A DNA stretch of 64,000 nucleotides from Paenibacillus chitinolyticus NBRC 15660 (GTDB lineage: Bacteria; Bacillota; Bacilli; Paenibacillales; NBRC-103111): positions 1 to 64,000 of the forward strand of contig NZ_BBJT01000012.1 of the NCBI RefSeq assembly GCF_000739915.1, in the 5' to 3' direction. Below the pieces are notes generated by a model. It worked only from the letters and a program-made list of their open reading frames with translations. It was not told the DNA's origin and did not search any database. Of this stretch, positions 55,716 to 64,000 are shown in pieces (the stretch's first letter is position 1; the number at the start of each line of letters is the position of its first letter). A program made the translations under genes and the position numbers.

Positions 55716-56501
55716 CTAGCGGATAATCCGGGTCCCAACCTGCTCTCCGTCCAGGACGCTGCTGAGAATACCGGGGACGGAACCGTCCACGATCACGACT
55801 TCCCGCACGTCCCCTTGGATGCATTGGATCGCCGCCCGTACTTTAGGGATCATGCCCCCGTAAATATCTCCGCTCTCGATCATCGCCTCGATATCCGCAA
55901 TGGTGACGGTCGTAAGCACCCGCTTCACACCGTCCTCCATCTTCATAATACCGGGTACATCGGTCACAACGATGAGCCGGTCCGTACCGATCCGGGATGC
56001 GACCGCACCCGCTGCCGTATCGGCATTAATGTTGTAGCGCTGGTTCCCGTCGCCACCGAGACCGATCGGTGCAATAACGGGCATGTAACCCATCCCGACT
56101 ACACCATGAATCAGCTCCGCGTTCACATCGGTCACGTCGCCTACGAGTCCTACTTCGGAGGTGTTTTCCACCGGGCGGGCCGTAATCAGGCGTCCGTCTA
56201 CACCGGACAATCCCAGGGCCTTGCCTCCCGACAGTTGGATGCGTCTGACGATTTCTTTATTGATCCGTCCGGCCAGCACCATTTCGACAACGTCGAGAAC
56301 CGCCTCGCTTGTTTTGCGGAGTCCGCCCACGAACTCACTCGCGATGCTGAGCTGATTCAGTGTCTCTGAAATGGCAGGACCCCCGCCATGCACGATGACA
56401 GGGACAATGCCGCGGTCCTGGAGCTGTTTTAAATCCGTGAAAAAAGAATCTGGCAGTGCAGCCAGGGTACTCCCGCCGCACTTCATCACAAAACTTTCCA
56501 T
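55716..56501 (-). CDS. argB: Acetylglutamate kinase
   Basis: The 261-residue amino acid kinase phosphorylates N-acetylglutamate. It has VMKCGGSTL at the N-terminus (K near residue 7), the glycine-rich VIVHGGGPAIS and YNINADTAAGAVA for ATP/substrate binding. ATG 56501 follows AGGGGAGAC. It lacks the long N-terminal helix of arginine-inhibited kinases, as expected where ArgJ recycles acetyl groups. Confidence 0.96.
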   Translation of the reverse strand: MESFVMKCGGSTLAALPDSFFTDLKQLQDRGIVPVIVHGGGPAISETLNQLSIASEFVGGLRKTSEAVLDVVEMVLAGRINKEIVRRIQLSGGKALGLSGVDGRLITARPVENTSEVGLVGDVTDVNAELIHGVVGMGYMPVIAPIGLGGDGNQRYNINADTAAGAVASRIGTDRLIVVTDVPGIMKMEDGVKRVLTTVTIADIEAMIESGDIYGGMIPKVRAAIQCIQGDVREVVIVDGSVPGILSSVLDGEQVGTRIIR

Positions 56502-56546
56502 GTCTCCCCTTGCCTCCGTTCGTCTCCCCAAGCGGTTCCTGGCGGC

Positions 56547-57773
56547 CTAAGTCCGGTACGCCGCATTGATGCGGACGTAATCATAGGTCAAATCACAGCC
56601 CCAAGCAGTCGCTCCGCTATCACTCATATTTAAGTGCACGTCAATCTGCACGATATCTCCCTTTAAGTAAGCTTCCGCCCGGTCCTCGTCAAACGCAACC
56701 GGTTTGGACTGCTTAAGTACGGTGATGCCTCCAAGGCTTACATCCACCGTCTCCGTGTTCACCGGCTGGCCTGCGCGTCCGACGGCCGCAATAATACGGC
56801 CCCAGTTGGCATCCGCTCCGAAACACGCCGTCTTCACAAGACTGGAGCCTACGACGGTCTTGGCAATCGCGCGTGCGGCCTCCTGTGAGACGGCCCCGTG
56901 CACGTTGACTTCGATGAGCTTCGTCGCTCCTTCGCCGTCTCTGGCGATCGCTTTCGCCAGATGCTCCGACACGTGGCGGAAAGCGGCCGCGAAGTCTTCC
57001 CAGTCCGCATGGCCCGGCTGAAGAGCTTCCCCGCCGGCCAAGCCGCTGGCCATCACGACGACCATGTCGTTCGTGCTGGTATCGCCGTCCACCGTAATCA
57101 TATTGAAGGTGGAGTCGGTCGCTTCGCCAAGCAGTTGCTGCAAATGCTTGCTCTCGATGTTCGCGTCGGTGGTGACAAAACCGAGCATCGTCGCCATGTT
57201 CGGATGAATCATCCCCGAACCTTTGGCCGCTCCGGCGATGTGTACCTCGCGTCCGCCGATGTTTACACGCACGCAGATGACTTTTTTCACCAGGTCGGTC
57301 GTCAGAATCGCCTGGGAAAAGTCTTCACCGCCTGCGGCGTTGACCTTCTCCGGCAGCGCTTCAATGCCGGCGAGCACTTTCGTCATCGGCAGCAGCTCGC
57401 CGATGACGCCTGTCGAGGTGACGCCGACCAGCTCTTCGGCGATTCCGAGACGGCGCGCCAGGGCATCGCGCATCGCGCGCGCATCCGCGAGTCCCTGCTC
57501 GCCCGTGCACGCGTTGGCGTTGCCGCTGTTGACGAGCATCGCCTGGAGCCTGCCGCCCGCGGCAATGCTTTCCTGCGTCACGCGAAGCGGTGCGGCCTGG
57601 AACGCGTTAAGCGTGTAAACGGCCGCAACGGCCGCCGGGACGTCGCATACGATCGCTCCGAGATCGTTGCGTTCGGTTTTCTTCAACCCGCAATGCAGGC
57701 CGCCAGCGCGGAAGCCTTGAGGTGTAGTCACCGTGCCATCCGGCACGACGGTAAAACGGCCTAGCAGCGTCAT
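56547..57773 (-). CDS. argJ: Bifunctional ornithine acetyltransferase / N-acetylglutamate synthase
   Basis: The 408-residue Ntn-type enzyme self-cleaves before the threonine in HPNMATMLGF, giving alpha and beta chains. KGSGMI and VNSGNANACTG are present. It moves the acetyl group from acetylornithine to glutamate, and may also use acetyl-CoA. The ATG has GGTGAGC upstream. The 153-nt gap to argC has no gene. Confidence 0.97.
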   Translation of the reverse strand: MTLLGRFTVVPDGTVTTPQGFRAGGLHCGLKKTERNDLGAIVCDVPAAVAAVYTLNAFQAAPLRVTQESIAAGGRLQAMLVNSGNANACTGEQGLADARAMRDALARRLGIAEELVGVTSTGVIGELLPMTKVLAGIEALPEKVNAAGGEDFSQAILTTDLVKKVICVRVNIGGREVHIAGAAKGSGMIHPNMATMLGFVTTDANIESKHLQQLLGEATDSTFNMITVDGDTSTNDMVVVMASGLAGGEALQPGHADWEDFAAAFRHVSEHLAKAIARDGEGATKLIEVNVHGAVSQEAARAIAKTVVGSSLVKTACFGADANWGRIIAAVGRAGQPVNTETVDVSLGGITVLKQSKPVAFDEDRAEAYLKGDIVQIDVHLNMSDSGATAWGCDLTYDYVRINAAYRT

Positions 57774-57926
57774 GGATGCTCACCTGTCCTTTTTGCCCAT
57801 TATCCCTGGGATATCTACTAATCTGTTAAATCTCTCGCAAGCCAAAAGCCGGTAAATATAACGGCTCCTCAATGAGCCCTGCTCAATCTATGCAAAGGCA
57901 AACTATCATTAAACCAGTCGGAACGA

Positions 57927-58976
57927 TTATGGATAAACCGGCGTAAGTTGAAGACCCGTCGTTTCATCCCAGCCAAGCATCAGATTCAAGTTTTGCACGG
58001 CTTGCCCGGCCGCGCCCTTCATCACGTTGTCGATAACCGAAACGACGGTGACCCGGTTCGTTCTCTCATCTACGGCAAAACCAATATCGCAGTAATTCGA
58101 GCCCCATACTTCTTTGGTCGCCGGCCACTTGCCTTCTTCGCGGATTCGCACAAAACGGCGTCCTTCGTAGAAATTACGGTACATTTCAATAAACTCGCGG
58201 GTGTCATGCTTTCCGTTCAACTGCGCATAACAGGTCGCCATAATTCCACGCGTCATCGGCACAAGGTGAGTCGAGAAAGTGATGATGACTTCACGTCCCG
58301 CGGCATCGCTCAGTACCTGCTCGATTTCGGGAATATGCTGATGGCGGTTAAGTTTGTAAGCCGAGAAATTCTCGTTGGCTTCCGCGTAATGAAAACCGAG
58401 GCCAAGTCCTCTGCCCCCACCGGAAATACCGGATTTGGCATCCACGATGATCGTGGACGGATCGATCCATCCCGCTTTCACAGCCGGAACCAAACCAAGA
58501 AGTGTAGCCGTCGGGTAACAGCCCGGGTTAGAAATAAACTCTTTCCCCGGCACCTGCTCTCCGTAAATTTCGCACAAACCGAAAACAGCCTTATCCAGAT
58601 CTTCCTGGGACGCGCCCTCGCGCTTATACCACTGGGTATAAATCTCCGGGGTTTTCAGCCGGAAATCTCCGGACAGATCGATCACTTTGAGACCGGCATC
58701 CAGCATTTGAGGCGCCAGCTTGGCAGCCACACCCGCCGGTGTCGCCAGAAAAACGACATCCGCTTTGGACGCGATAAGCGGTACATCCACAGCATCCAGC
58801 GAATCGTGCATAATGCTGTTCAAATGAGGAAATCCCTCCGAAATAGGCGCGCCTGCACTCGAAGACGAAATTACCGAAGTGATCGTTACAGCGGGATGTC
58901 CGAGCAGCACCCTAATCAGCTCTACTCCCCCGTAACCGGTTGAACCTACAATAGCCGCTCTCACGTGTTCCGTCAT
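57927..58976 (-). CDS. argC: N-acetyl-gamma-glutamyl-phosphate reductase
   Basis: The 349-residue NADPH-dependent reductase makes N-acetylglutamate semialdehyde. It has the nucleotide-binding IVGSTGYGGVELIR and the catalytic cysteine in SNPGCYPTA. ATG 58976 is preferred over the earlier in-frame start at 58991 because GGGGG lies just upstream. First gene of the arg operon, about 30 nt after its promoter. Confidence 0.97.
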   Translation of the reverse strand: MTEHVRAAIVGSTGYGGVELIRVLLGHPAVTITSVISSSSAGAPISEGFPHLNSIMHDSLDAVDVPLIASKADVVFLATPAGVAAKLAPQMLDAGLKVIDLSGDFRLKTPEIYTQWYKREGASQEDLDKAVFGLCEIYGEQVPGKEFISNPGCYPTATLLGLVPAVKAGWIDPSTIIVDAKSGISGGGRGLGLGFHYAEANENFSAYKLNRHQHIPEIEQVLSDAAGREVIITFSTHLVPMTRGIMATCYAQLNGKHDTREFIEMYRNFYEGRRFVRIREEGKWPATKEVWGSNYCDIGFAVDERTNRVTVVSVIDNVMKGAAGQAVQNLNLMLGWDETTGLQLTPVYP

Positions 58977-59000
58977 TACTTTTTCCCCCAAACGTCCTAA

Positions 59001-59045
59001 AAATGATATGTATTATTATACAGACACAGGTATAATAATTCAACG
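59001..59045 (-). promoter_or_regulatory. arg operon promoter with two ARG-box-like sites
   Basis: On the minus strand TTGAAT (59043-59038) and TATAAT (59020-59015) are 17 nt apart. TTGAATTATTATACCTG covers the -35 and TGTATAATAATACATAT the -10; both resemble the TGAATAATTATACA-type ArgR/AhrC box. ArgR with arginine would block RNA polymerase. Confidence 0.72.
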
Positions 59046-59094
59046 ACTTTTTTACCTGCCGAGGAGCCTCTCATCCGGATCATTAAATCACGCG

Positions 59095-59128
59095 CAAAAA
59101 AACAGCTGTCTTTAAAGACAGCTGTTTT
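59095..59128 (-). terminator. Terminator of yitT
   Basis: A perfect palindrome (AAAACAGCTGTCTTT and complement, 59099-59128), followed on the minus strand by further T residues. It lies about 100 nt past the yitT stop and separates yitT from the arg promoter. Confidence 0.82.
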
Positions 59129-59225
59129 CTGCTACAGGATACATGTTCGAAGTTGAGTACTTTTGGAAAGGATCAGTCTCCGCGTCTTATATCTTTTATA
59201 CAGAATGTTTTGTATATATGCAGAA

Positions 59226-60110
59226 TTATACCGCTCGCTTGAAACCTTCCCCCAACACCTCGTTCGCATTGCTTAAAATGATAAACGCTTGAGGGTCGAT
59301 CGACTGTACCAGTGCCTTGAGCTTGCTGACTTCGCTTTGACTGACGACAACCATCAGCACAAGCCGCGCATCGCCCGTATATCCGCCGGCTCCGTTTAAC
59401 TGGGTCAGGCCACGGTCCAGATCATGAAGAATCGCTTCGCGAAGCTTCTCCGGATCGTTCGAAATGATGTAAGCCACCTTCGACGTGTTAAGCCCGACTT
59501 GGACGATATCAATCGTTTTCGTGGTCACAAAGAGACCGATCAATGCGTAAAGAGCTTTTTCAGGACCGAAAAAAATTCCGGCCAGCAAAATGACCATTCC
59601 GTCAAAAACGGCAACCGATACTCCCAGGCTCAAACCGGAATATTTATGTAAAATTTGCGAGGAAATACTGAAGCCTCCCGTTGAACCGCGGCCGCGGAAC
59701 ACGATCCCGATACCAAGCCCCAGCACCATGCCGCCGTAGATCGTTGCAAGCAGAATGTTATGAGTCAGAGTAGGTAGATGGCTCGTCAGCATGACGCAGA
59801 GCGGCAGCACGATCGAACCTACGACTGCTTTAAGGCTGTAGGAGCGGTCCAGAAGCCACAAACCAAGTAGAAATAACGGAATATTCAAACCCCACTGCGT
59901 TAAAGCCGGCTGCCAGCCCAAGGTTTGCTGGATAATGGTCGACAGGCCCGATACCCCTCCGGAAGCAACCTGATTGGGATTGAGAAAGACGTTAAAACTG
60001 ATGGAAATAATCAAACAGCCGATCAGCAGCATCGCATATTCGTACACTTTCTGCTGCGGACTGTTCAGGACAAGACGGGCTTTTCTCCGTTTGCCTTTGG
60101 CCATAGCCAT
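59226..60110 (-). CDS. YitT family membrane protein (YvjA-like, DUF2179)
   Basis: The 294-residue protein has a basic cytoplasmic start, five or six transmembrane helices (LLIGCLIISISFNVFL; LLATIYGGMVLGLGIGIVF with RGRGSTGGFSI) and a C-terminal DUF2179 domain (KVAYIISNDPEKLREAIL, LNGAGGYTGD). It matches B. subtilis YvjA, which sits beside prfB. Function unknown. AGGAGG lies 7 nt upstream of the ATG. Confidence 0.87.
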   Translation of the reverse strand: MAMAKGKRRKARLVLNSPQQKVYEYAMLLIGCLIISISFNVFLNPNQVASGGVSGLSTIIQQTLGWQPALTQWGLNIPLFLLGLWLLDRSYSLKAVVGSIVLPLCVMLTSHLPTLTHNILLATIYGGMVLGLGIGIVFRGRGSTGGFSISSQILHKYSGLSLGVSVAVFDGMVILLAGIFFGPEKALYALIGLFVTTKTIDIVQVGLNTSKVAYIISNDPEKLREAILHDLDRGLTQLNGAGGYTGDARLVLMVVVSQSEVSKLKALVQSIDPQAFIILSNANEVLGEGFKRAV

Positions 60111-60412
60111 GGGCGTTCCTCCTATCTTTTACCGGCCGTTCGCGCCGGTTATCTCTAGTTTTGCCTGATGAAGGTCTATTGTTGTATGAGTAAGGCACTG
60201 GAATTATTATGGCATCAAAAGAAGAGTTTGCCTACCTCTAATTAACCCTTGGTCAAAAATAATTCGGAAGCGTTGCAGAACCTTGTATAAGACTGGTTCG
60301 CACTGTGCTCGGGCATTCTTCCGGGTTTGAACAGATTCCGGGTTTTCGCGGGCTTGCCCGCGCACTAAGCGCTTGAACCCCCTCGCCCGGCCCATCAACC
60401 TCATGAATATAC

Positions 60413-60454
60413 AAAAAATGCGGGGCCGTGGGCACTCGGCCCCCTTCCCCGCAC
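60413..60454 (-). terminator. Terminator of prfB
   Basis: GCGGGG/CCCCGC with an inner GGGCCG/CGGCCC stem is followed on the minus strand by TTTTTT, close to the prfB stop. The rest of 60111-60412 shows no gene. Confidence 0.78.
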
Positions 60455-60459
60455 GCTTC

Positions 60460-61573
60460 TTATTCTTCTTTCTTCTGGATCTGCAGGCGCAGATAAGCAT
60501 CGATGAACGGATCGAGATCCCCGTCCATTACCGCTCCCACATTGCCTGTCTCTTCCGTAGTCCGGTGATCCTTGACCATGCTGTAAGGATGGAAGACGTA
60601 GGAACGGATCTGGCTGCCCCACGCAATGTCGGACTGCTCTCCGCGGATTTCCGCGAGATGCTTCTCCTGCTCCTCGATCTTCTTCTCGTAGAGCTTCGAT
60701 CTCAAGTGCTTCATGGCCCGTTCCCGGTTCTTGATCTGGGAACGTTCCGTCTGGCACGTCACCACGACTCCTGTCGGCAAGTGCGTAATCCGCACGGCCG
60801 AATCCGTCGTGTTGATGTGCTGGCCGCCCGCTCCGCTCGCGCGGTACGTGTCGATCTTCAGGTCCTCCGTGCGGATATCGACCTCCACGTCGTCTTCGAT
60901 CTCCGGCACCACGTCGCACGACACGAATGACGTGTGACGGCGGCCCGAAGCGTCGAACGGCGAGATGCGCACAAGGCGGTGTACGCCCTTCTCCGCTTTA
61001 AGGTACCCGTAGGCGTTGTGGCCCTTAATGAGGAGCGTCACGCTCTTCACGCCGGCCTCGTCTCCGGGAAGATAATCGAGCACCTCGACCTTGAAGTCCC
61101 GTTTCTCGGCCCATCGGCGGTACATCCGCAGCAGCATCTCCGCCCAGTCCTGGGACTCCGTCCCGCCCGCGCCCGGATGCAGCTCGAGAATCGCATTCAG
61201 CCGGTCGTACGGCTGATTGAGCAGCAGCTGCAGCTGGAAGTCTTCCAGCTTGCGGAGAACGCCCTTCAGGCCGTCGGCCAGTTCGGCCGCCATGTCCTCA
61301 TCGTTCTCCTCGTCAGCCAGCTGCGCCATAACATCCAGGTCTTCATATTCGTTATTCAGCGCCTGGAACTGATCCACAACGCTCTTGATGGCGTTGAGTT
61401 CGCCGATGATTTTCTGGGCCTTTTCGTTATCGTCCCAGAAATCCGGCGCCGCCATTTTCACTTCATAATCTCCGATCTCTTCGAGCTTATGATCTAAGTC
61501 AAAGAGACCCCCTTAATTCCGTTAGTCGCTTTGCAATTTCGCGCAGGTCTTGTTTCACTTCCGGTTCCAGCAT
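60460..61573 (-). CDS. prfB: Peptide chain release factor 2, with programmed +1 frameshift
   Basis: RF2 ends translation at UGA and UAA. The reading starts at ATG 61573 ([10 protein letters not shown]), reaches an in-frame TGA at 61501-61499 after 24 codons, and continues in the +1 frame from 61500 to 60460, giving 370 residues (B. subtilis 366). The slip site is CTT-TGA-C with the Shine-Dalgarno-like AGGGGG just upstream. The SPF motif (SPFDASG) recognises the stop codon and GGQ ([14 protein letters not shown]) drives peptide release. Low RF2 favours frameshifting, so the protein regulates itself. It lies downstream of secA, as in B. subtilis. Confidence 0.97.
61498..61512 (-). promoter_or_regulatory. 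prfB: prfB programmed frameshift site
   Basis: AGGGGG, a short spacer (TCT) and CTTTGAC reproduce the RF2 frameshift signal. The internal AGGGGG pairs with 16S rRNA and pushes CTT one base forward over TGA. Confidence 0.95.
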
Positions 61574-61697
61574 ACCAACACCTCGGAGTCCTCATATTTG
61601 TTCTAGCAATTAGTTGTAACACAGGATAGTAAAAAATTTGCCGGTCCCGGCTGCTCTCGGTTTATCATAACCGGGCCTGCGCCAGGATATAAGCGAA

Positions 61698-61735
61698 TAT
61701 GCAAGGCTATGCATGAAAAATGCATAACCTTGCAT
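61698..61735. repeat. Long inverted repeat between secA and prfB
   Basis: Arms of 17 nt (TATGCAAGGCTATGCAT and its near-complement, one mismatch) flank a 5-nt GAAAA loop. No T run follows on either strand, so it is not a standard terminator; an RNA-processing or attenuating stem is possible. Confidence 0.55.
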
Positions 61736-61770
61736 AAGATACAGCTTATAAAGTCCCGGGTGGATGCGAA

Positions 61771-64000
61771 TTACGCTCCGTGGCACTGCTTGTATTTCTT
61801 GCCGCTTCCGCAAGGGCAAGGATCGTTGCGGCCGATTTGCTCTTCTTTTACAATCGGCTGTTTGCCTGCGGATTCCACTTTGGGATCCACGGCTTGTCCT
61901 TCGGCCACGGCTTGACGCTCCAGATTGCTTTCGACATGGGCCTTCATGATATAAGTGGCCACTTCTTCCTGGATGCTGTCGACCATTTCGTGGAACATTT
62001 CGAAGCCTTCGAATTGATACTCGCGAAGCGGATCCGTGCCGCCGTATGCACGAAGGTGAATCCCTTGGCGAAGCTGGTCCATCGCATCGATGTGATCCAT
62101 CCATTTGGAGTCGACCGCACGCAATACGACGACTTTCTCAAATTCGCGCATAAATTCAGCGCCGATCTGTTCTTCGCGCTCGTTGTATTTATCTTTGACT
62201 TTCTCATCAATAAATTCAATGATTTCGTCGATCTCTTTACCCCAGATATCTTTGCTGTTCAGCGCATCTTCGGAAAGGAAGTTGTTGTTCACATAGTCGA
62301 CAACCGCCTGCAGATCCCACTCTTCCGGAATTTGAGATTCGCTGCAGTGGGCGTTCACGATACGCTCAATGCTGGAACGAAGCATCGTTTCCACAATCTC
62401 ACGGATATTCTCGGACTCAAGCACTTCACGACGCTGTTTATAAATAATTTCACGCTGTTGGTTCATAACGTCGTCATATTGGAGGACGACTTTACGCATG
62501 TCGAAGTTATTGCCCTCTACACGCTTCTGAGCGGACTCGATCGCACGCGTGATAAGCTTGCTTTCAATCGGCTGATCCTCTTCCATGCCAAGACGATCCA
62601 TCATAGCCATGATGTTCTCGGCACCGAAGCGCTTCATCAGTTCATCGCCAAGCGACAGATAGAACTGGGAGGAACCCGGGTCACCCTGACGGCCCGCACG
62701 ACCGCGAAGCTGGTTATCGATCCGGCGGCTCTCATGGCGCTCTGTACCGATAATATGCAATCCGCCGATTTCGTGGACTTGGTCGCCCAGCATAATATCG
62801 GTACCGCGGCCCGCCATGTTCGTTGCGATCGTTACGGCGCCGGCTTGTCCCGCGCGGGAGACGATTTCCGCCTCTTCGGCGTGGTACTTCGCGTTAAGAA
62901 CCTTATGCTGAACGCCTTTTTTCTTCAGCATTTCGGACAGCAGCTCGGAATTCTCGATGGAAACGGTACCCACCAGCACCGGCTGTTTATTTTTATAGCG
63001 CTCGACGATTTCTTCAACGACCGCTTTGAACTTGCCCATCTCCGTCTTATAAACAACGTCAGGCATATCTTTACGGATCATCGGACGGTTAGTCGGCACA
63101 ATAATAACGTCCAGACCGTAGATCTTCTTGAACTCTTCTTCCTCCGTCTTCGCCGTACCGGTCATACCGGCCAGCTTGCGGTACATACGGAAATAGTTCT
63201 GGAATGTGATCGTCGCCAGCGTCATGCTTTCGTTCTGCACCTGGAGCTGCTCTTTCGCTTCGATCGCCTGGTGCAGGCCTTCGCTGTAGCGGCGGCCCGT
63301 CATTAGACGGCCCGTAAATTCGTCGACGATGAGAACTTCATCGTCCTGAACAACATAATCCACGTCGCGGCGCATAATGACGCGTGCTTTCAGAGCCTGG
63401 GTAACGTGGTGGTTGAGTGTAACGTTCTGATGATCGAACAAGTTCTCAATCCCGAACGCTTTCTCCGCTTTCTCCACGCCCTGCTCCGTCAAAGACACGG
63501 AACGCACTTTAATATCAACGGTATAATCCTTCTCCGCTTCCAGCTTGCTCACAAAACGGTCCGCCGCATAATACAAATCCGTAGATTTGGCAGCTTGTCC
63601 CGAAATGATCAGCGGTGTTCTCGCTTCATCGACCAGGATGGAATCCACTTCGTCGATAACGGCAAAATAAAGCGGACGCTGAACCATCTGCTCTTTGTAA
63701 AGCACCATATTATCGCGCAAATAGTCGAATCCGTATTCATTGTTCGTGCCGTATGTGACATCGCAAGTATAGGCAGCCTGCTTCTGCTCATGCGAAAGAT
63801 CATGAAGATTGACCCCGACGGTCATCCCCAAGAAATCGTAAATCTGGCCCATCTCGCCGCTGTCACGCTGCGCCAGATAGTCGTTGACGGTAACCACGTG
63901 CACGCCTTTGCCCGCCAGCGCATTCAGATAGACGGGAAGCGTACCGACGAGGGTTTTACCTTCACCGGTTCTCATCTCGGCGATTTTGCCTTCGTGGAGC
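61771..64000 (-). CDS. secA: Protein translocase ATPase SecA (partial, N-terminus outside window)
   Basis: The window holds about 743 C-terminal residues of the preprotein translocase motor. The frame remains open to the right edge ([15 protein letters not shown] is the Walker A region), so the start lies beyond 64000. [19 protein letters not shown] (DEAD-like motif), [28 protein letters not shown] and the C-terminal zinc-binding tail [18 protein letters not shown] are present. It couples ATP hydrolysis to export through SecYEG. The upstream neighbour of prfB, as in B. subtilis. Confidence 0.98.
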   Translation of the reverse strand, partial: LHEGKIAEMRTGEGKTLVGTLPVYLNALAGKGVHVVTVNDYLAQRDSGEMGQIYDFLGMTVGVNLHDLSHEQKQAAYTCDVTYGTNNEYGFDYLRDNMVLYKEQMVQRPLYFAVIDEVDSILVDEARTPLIISGQAAKSTDLYYAADRFVSKLEAEKDYTVDIKVRSVSLTEQGVEKAEKAFGIENLFDHQNVTLNHHVTQALKARVIMRRDVDYVVQDDEVLIVDEFTGRLMTGRRYSEGLHQAIEAKEQLQVQNESMTLATITFQNYFRMYRKLAGMTGTAKTEEEEFKKIYGLDVIIVPTNRPMIRKDMPDVVYKTEMGKFKAVVEEIVERYKNKQPVLVGTVSIENSELLSEMLKKKGVQHKVLNAKYHAEEAEIVSRAGQAGAVTIATNMAGRGTDIMLGDQVHEIGGLHIIGTERHESRRIDNQLRGRAGRQGDPGSSQFYLSLGDELMKRFGAENIMAMMDRLGMEEDQPIESKLITRAIESAQKRVEGNNFDMRKVVLQYDDVMNQQREIIYKQRREVLESENIREIVETMLRSSIERIVNAHCSESQIPEEWDLQAVVDYVNNNFLSEDALNSKDIWGKEIDEIIEFIDEKVKDKYNEREEQIGAEFMREFEKVVVLRAVDSKWMDHIDAMDQLRQGIHLRAYGGTDPLREYQFEGFEMFHEMVDSIQEEVATYIMKAHVESNLERQAVAEGQAVDPKVESAGKQPIVKEEQIGRNDPCPCGSGKKYKQCHGA

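Noticed and set aside
61780-63306. 508-codon plus-strand open frame
   Set aside because: Antisense to secA.

Overview
The window reads as a chromosomal segment of a motile, endospore-forming, Gram-positive bacterium of the Paenibacillaceae (Paenibacillus-like). The evidence is strong GGAGG ribosome binding sites with many TTG and GTG starts, a glycyl T-box, B. subtilis-type gene orders (pcrB-pcrA-ligA; secA-prfB-yitT ... ftsE-ftsX ... ctpB-minJ ... uvrB-uvrA), CotF-like coat proteins, MotAB and a chemoreceptor with a sigma-D type promoter. I see no insertion sequence, prophage, CRISPR array or tRNA gene.

Layout. 1-365 holds a minus-strand promoter and leader that look like the start of an rRNA operon leaving the window on the left. 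366-5495 is pcrB-pcrA-ligA (minus). 5787-8310 holds a lipoprotein, an HNH protein and two CotF-like proteins, one with 90-bp tandem repeats. 8538-12961 is a Gld-type ABC exporter operon with a DUF4340 protein. 13223-15047 is an ECF sigma factor with a DUF4179 partner. 15118-17787 is a U32 peptidase/RlhA-like protein. 18121-20193 is a secreted GH18 chitinase. 20513-22386 is a T-box-controlled glycyl-tRNA synthetase. 22559-24703 is a methyl-accepting chemotaxis protein.

24856-31898 is the most interesting part. One plus-strand operon encodes a membrane-anchored FG-GAP protein, an acyl carrier protein, a class II aminoacyl-tRNA-synthetase-like amino acid:[carrier protein] ligase, a DltD/AlgX-like SGNH protein, a 36-residue membrane micropeptide ending in a DltX-like FIYEGF motif, and a DltB-like MBOAT acyltransferase. 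This is the parts list of a teichoic acid D-alanylation (Dlt) machine, with the NRPS-type DltA replaced by a tRNA-synthetase-derived ligase. I infer a cell-envelope aminoacylation system whose amino acid and acceptor polymer are unknown.

32052-42757 holds a sugar-phosphate isomerase-like TIM barrel, a small membrane protein, a siroheme nitrite/sulfite reductase, uvrB and uvrA (uvrB with a LexA-like box at its promoter) and motAB. 42917-48835 (minus) is the division and wall-hydrolysis block ftsE-ftsX, an M23 coiled-coil peptidase, ctpB and minJ. A VanW/G5 protein (plus) separates it from a complete arginine operon argC-J-B-D-F-G-H (minus) with ArgR-type boxes over its promoter. The right end is yitT, prfB (with a programmed +1 frameshift) and secA, which runs off the edge.

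Most genes are ordinary housekeeping genes. Coordinates come from my own reading of starts and ribosome binding sites; family names rest on recognised motifs, not on database searches.
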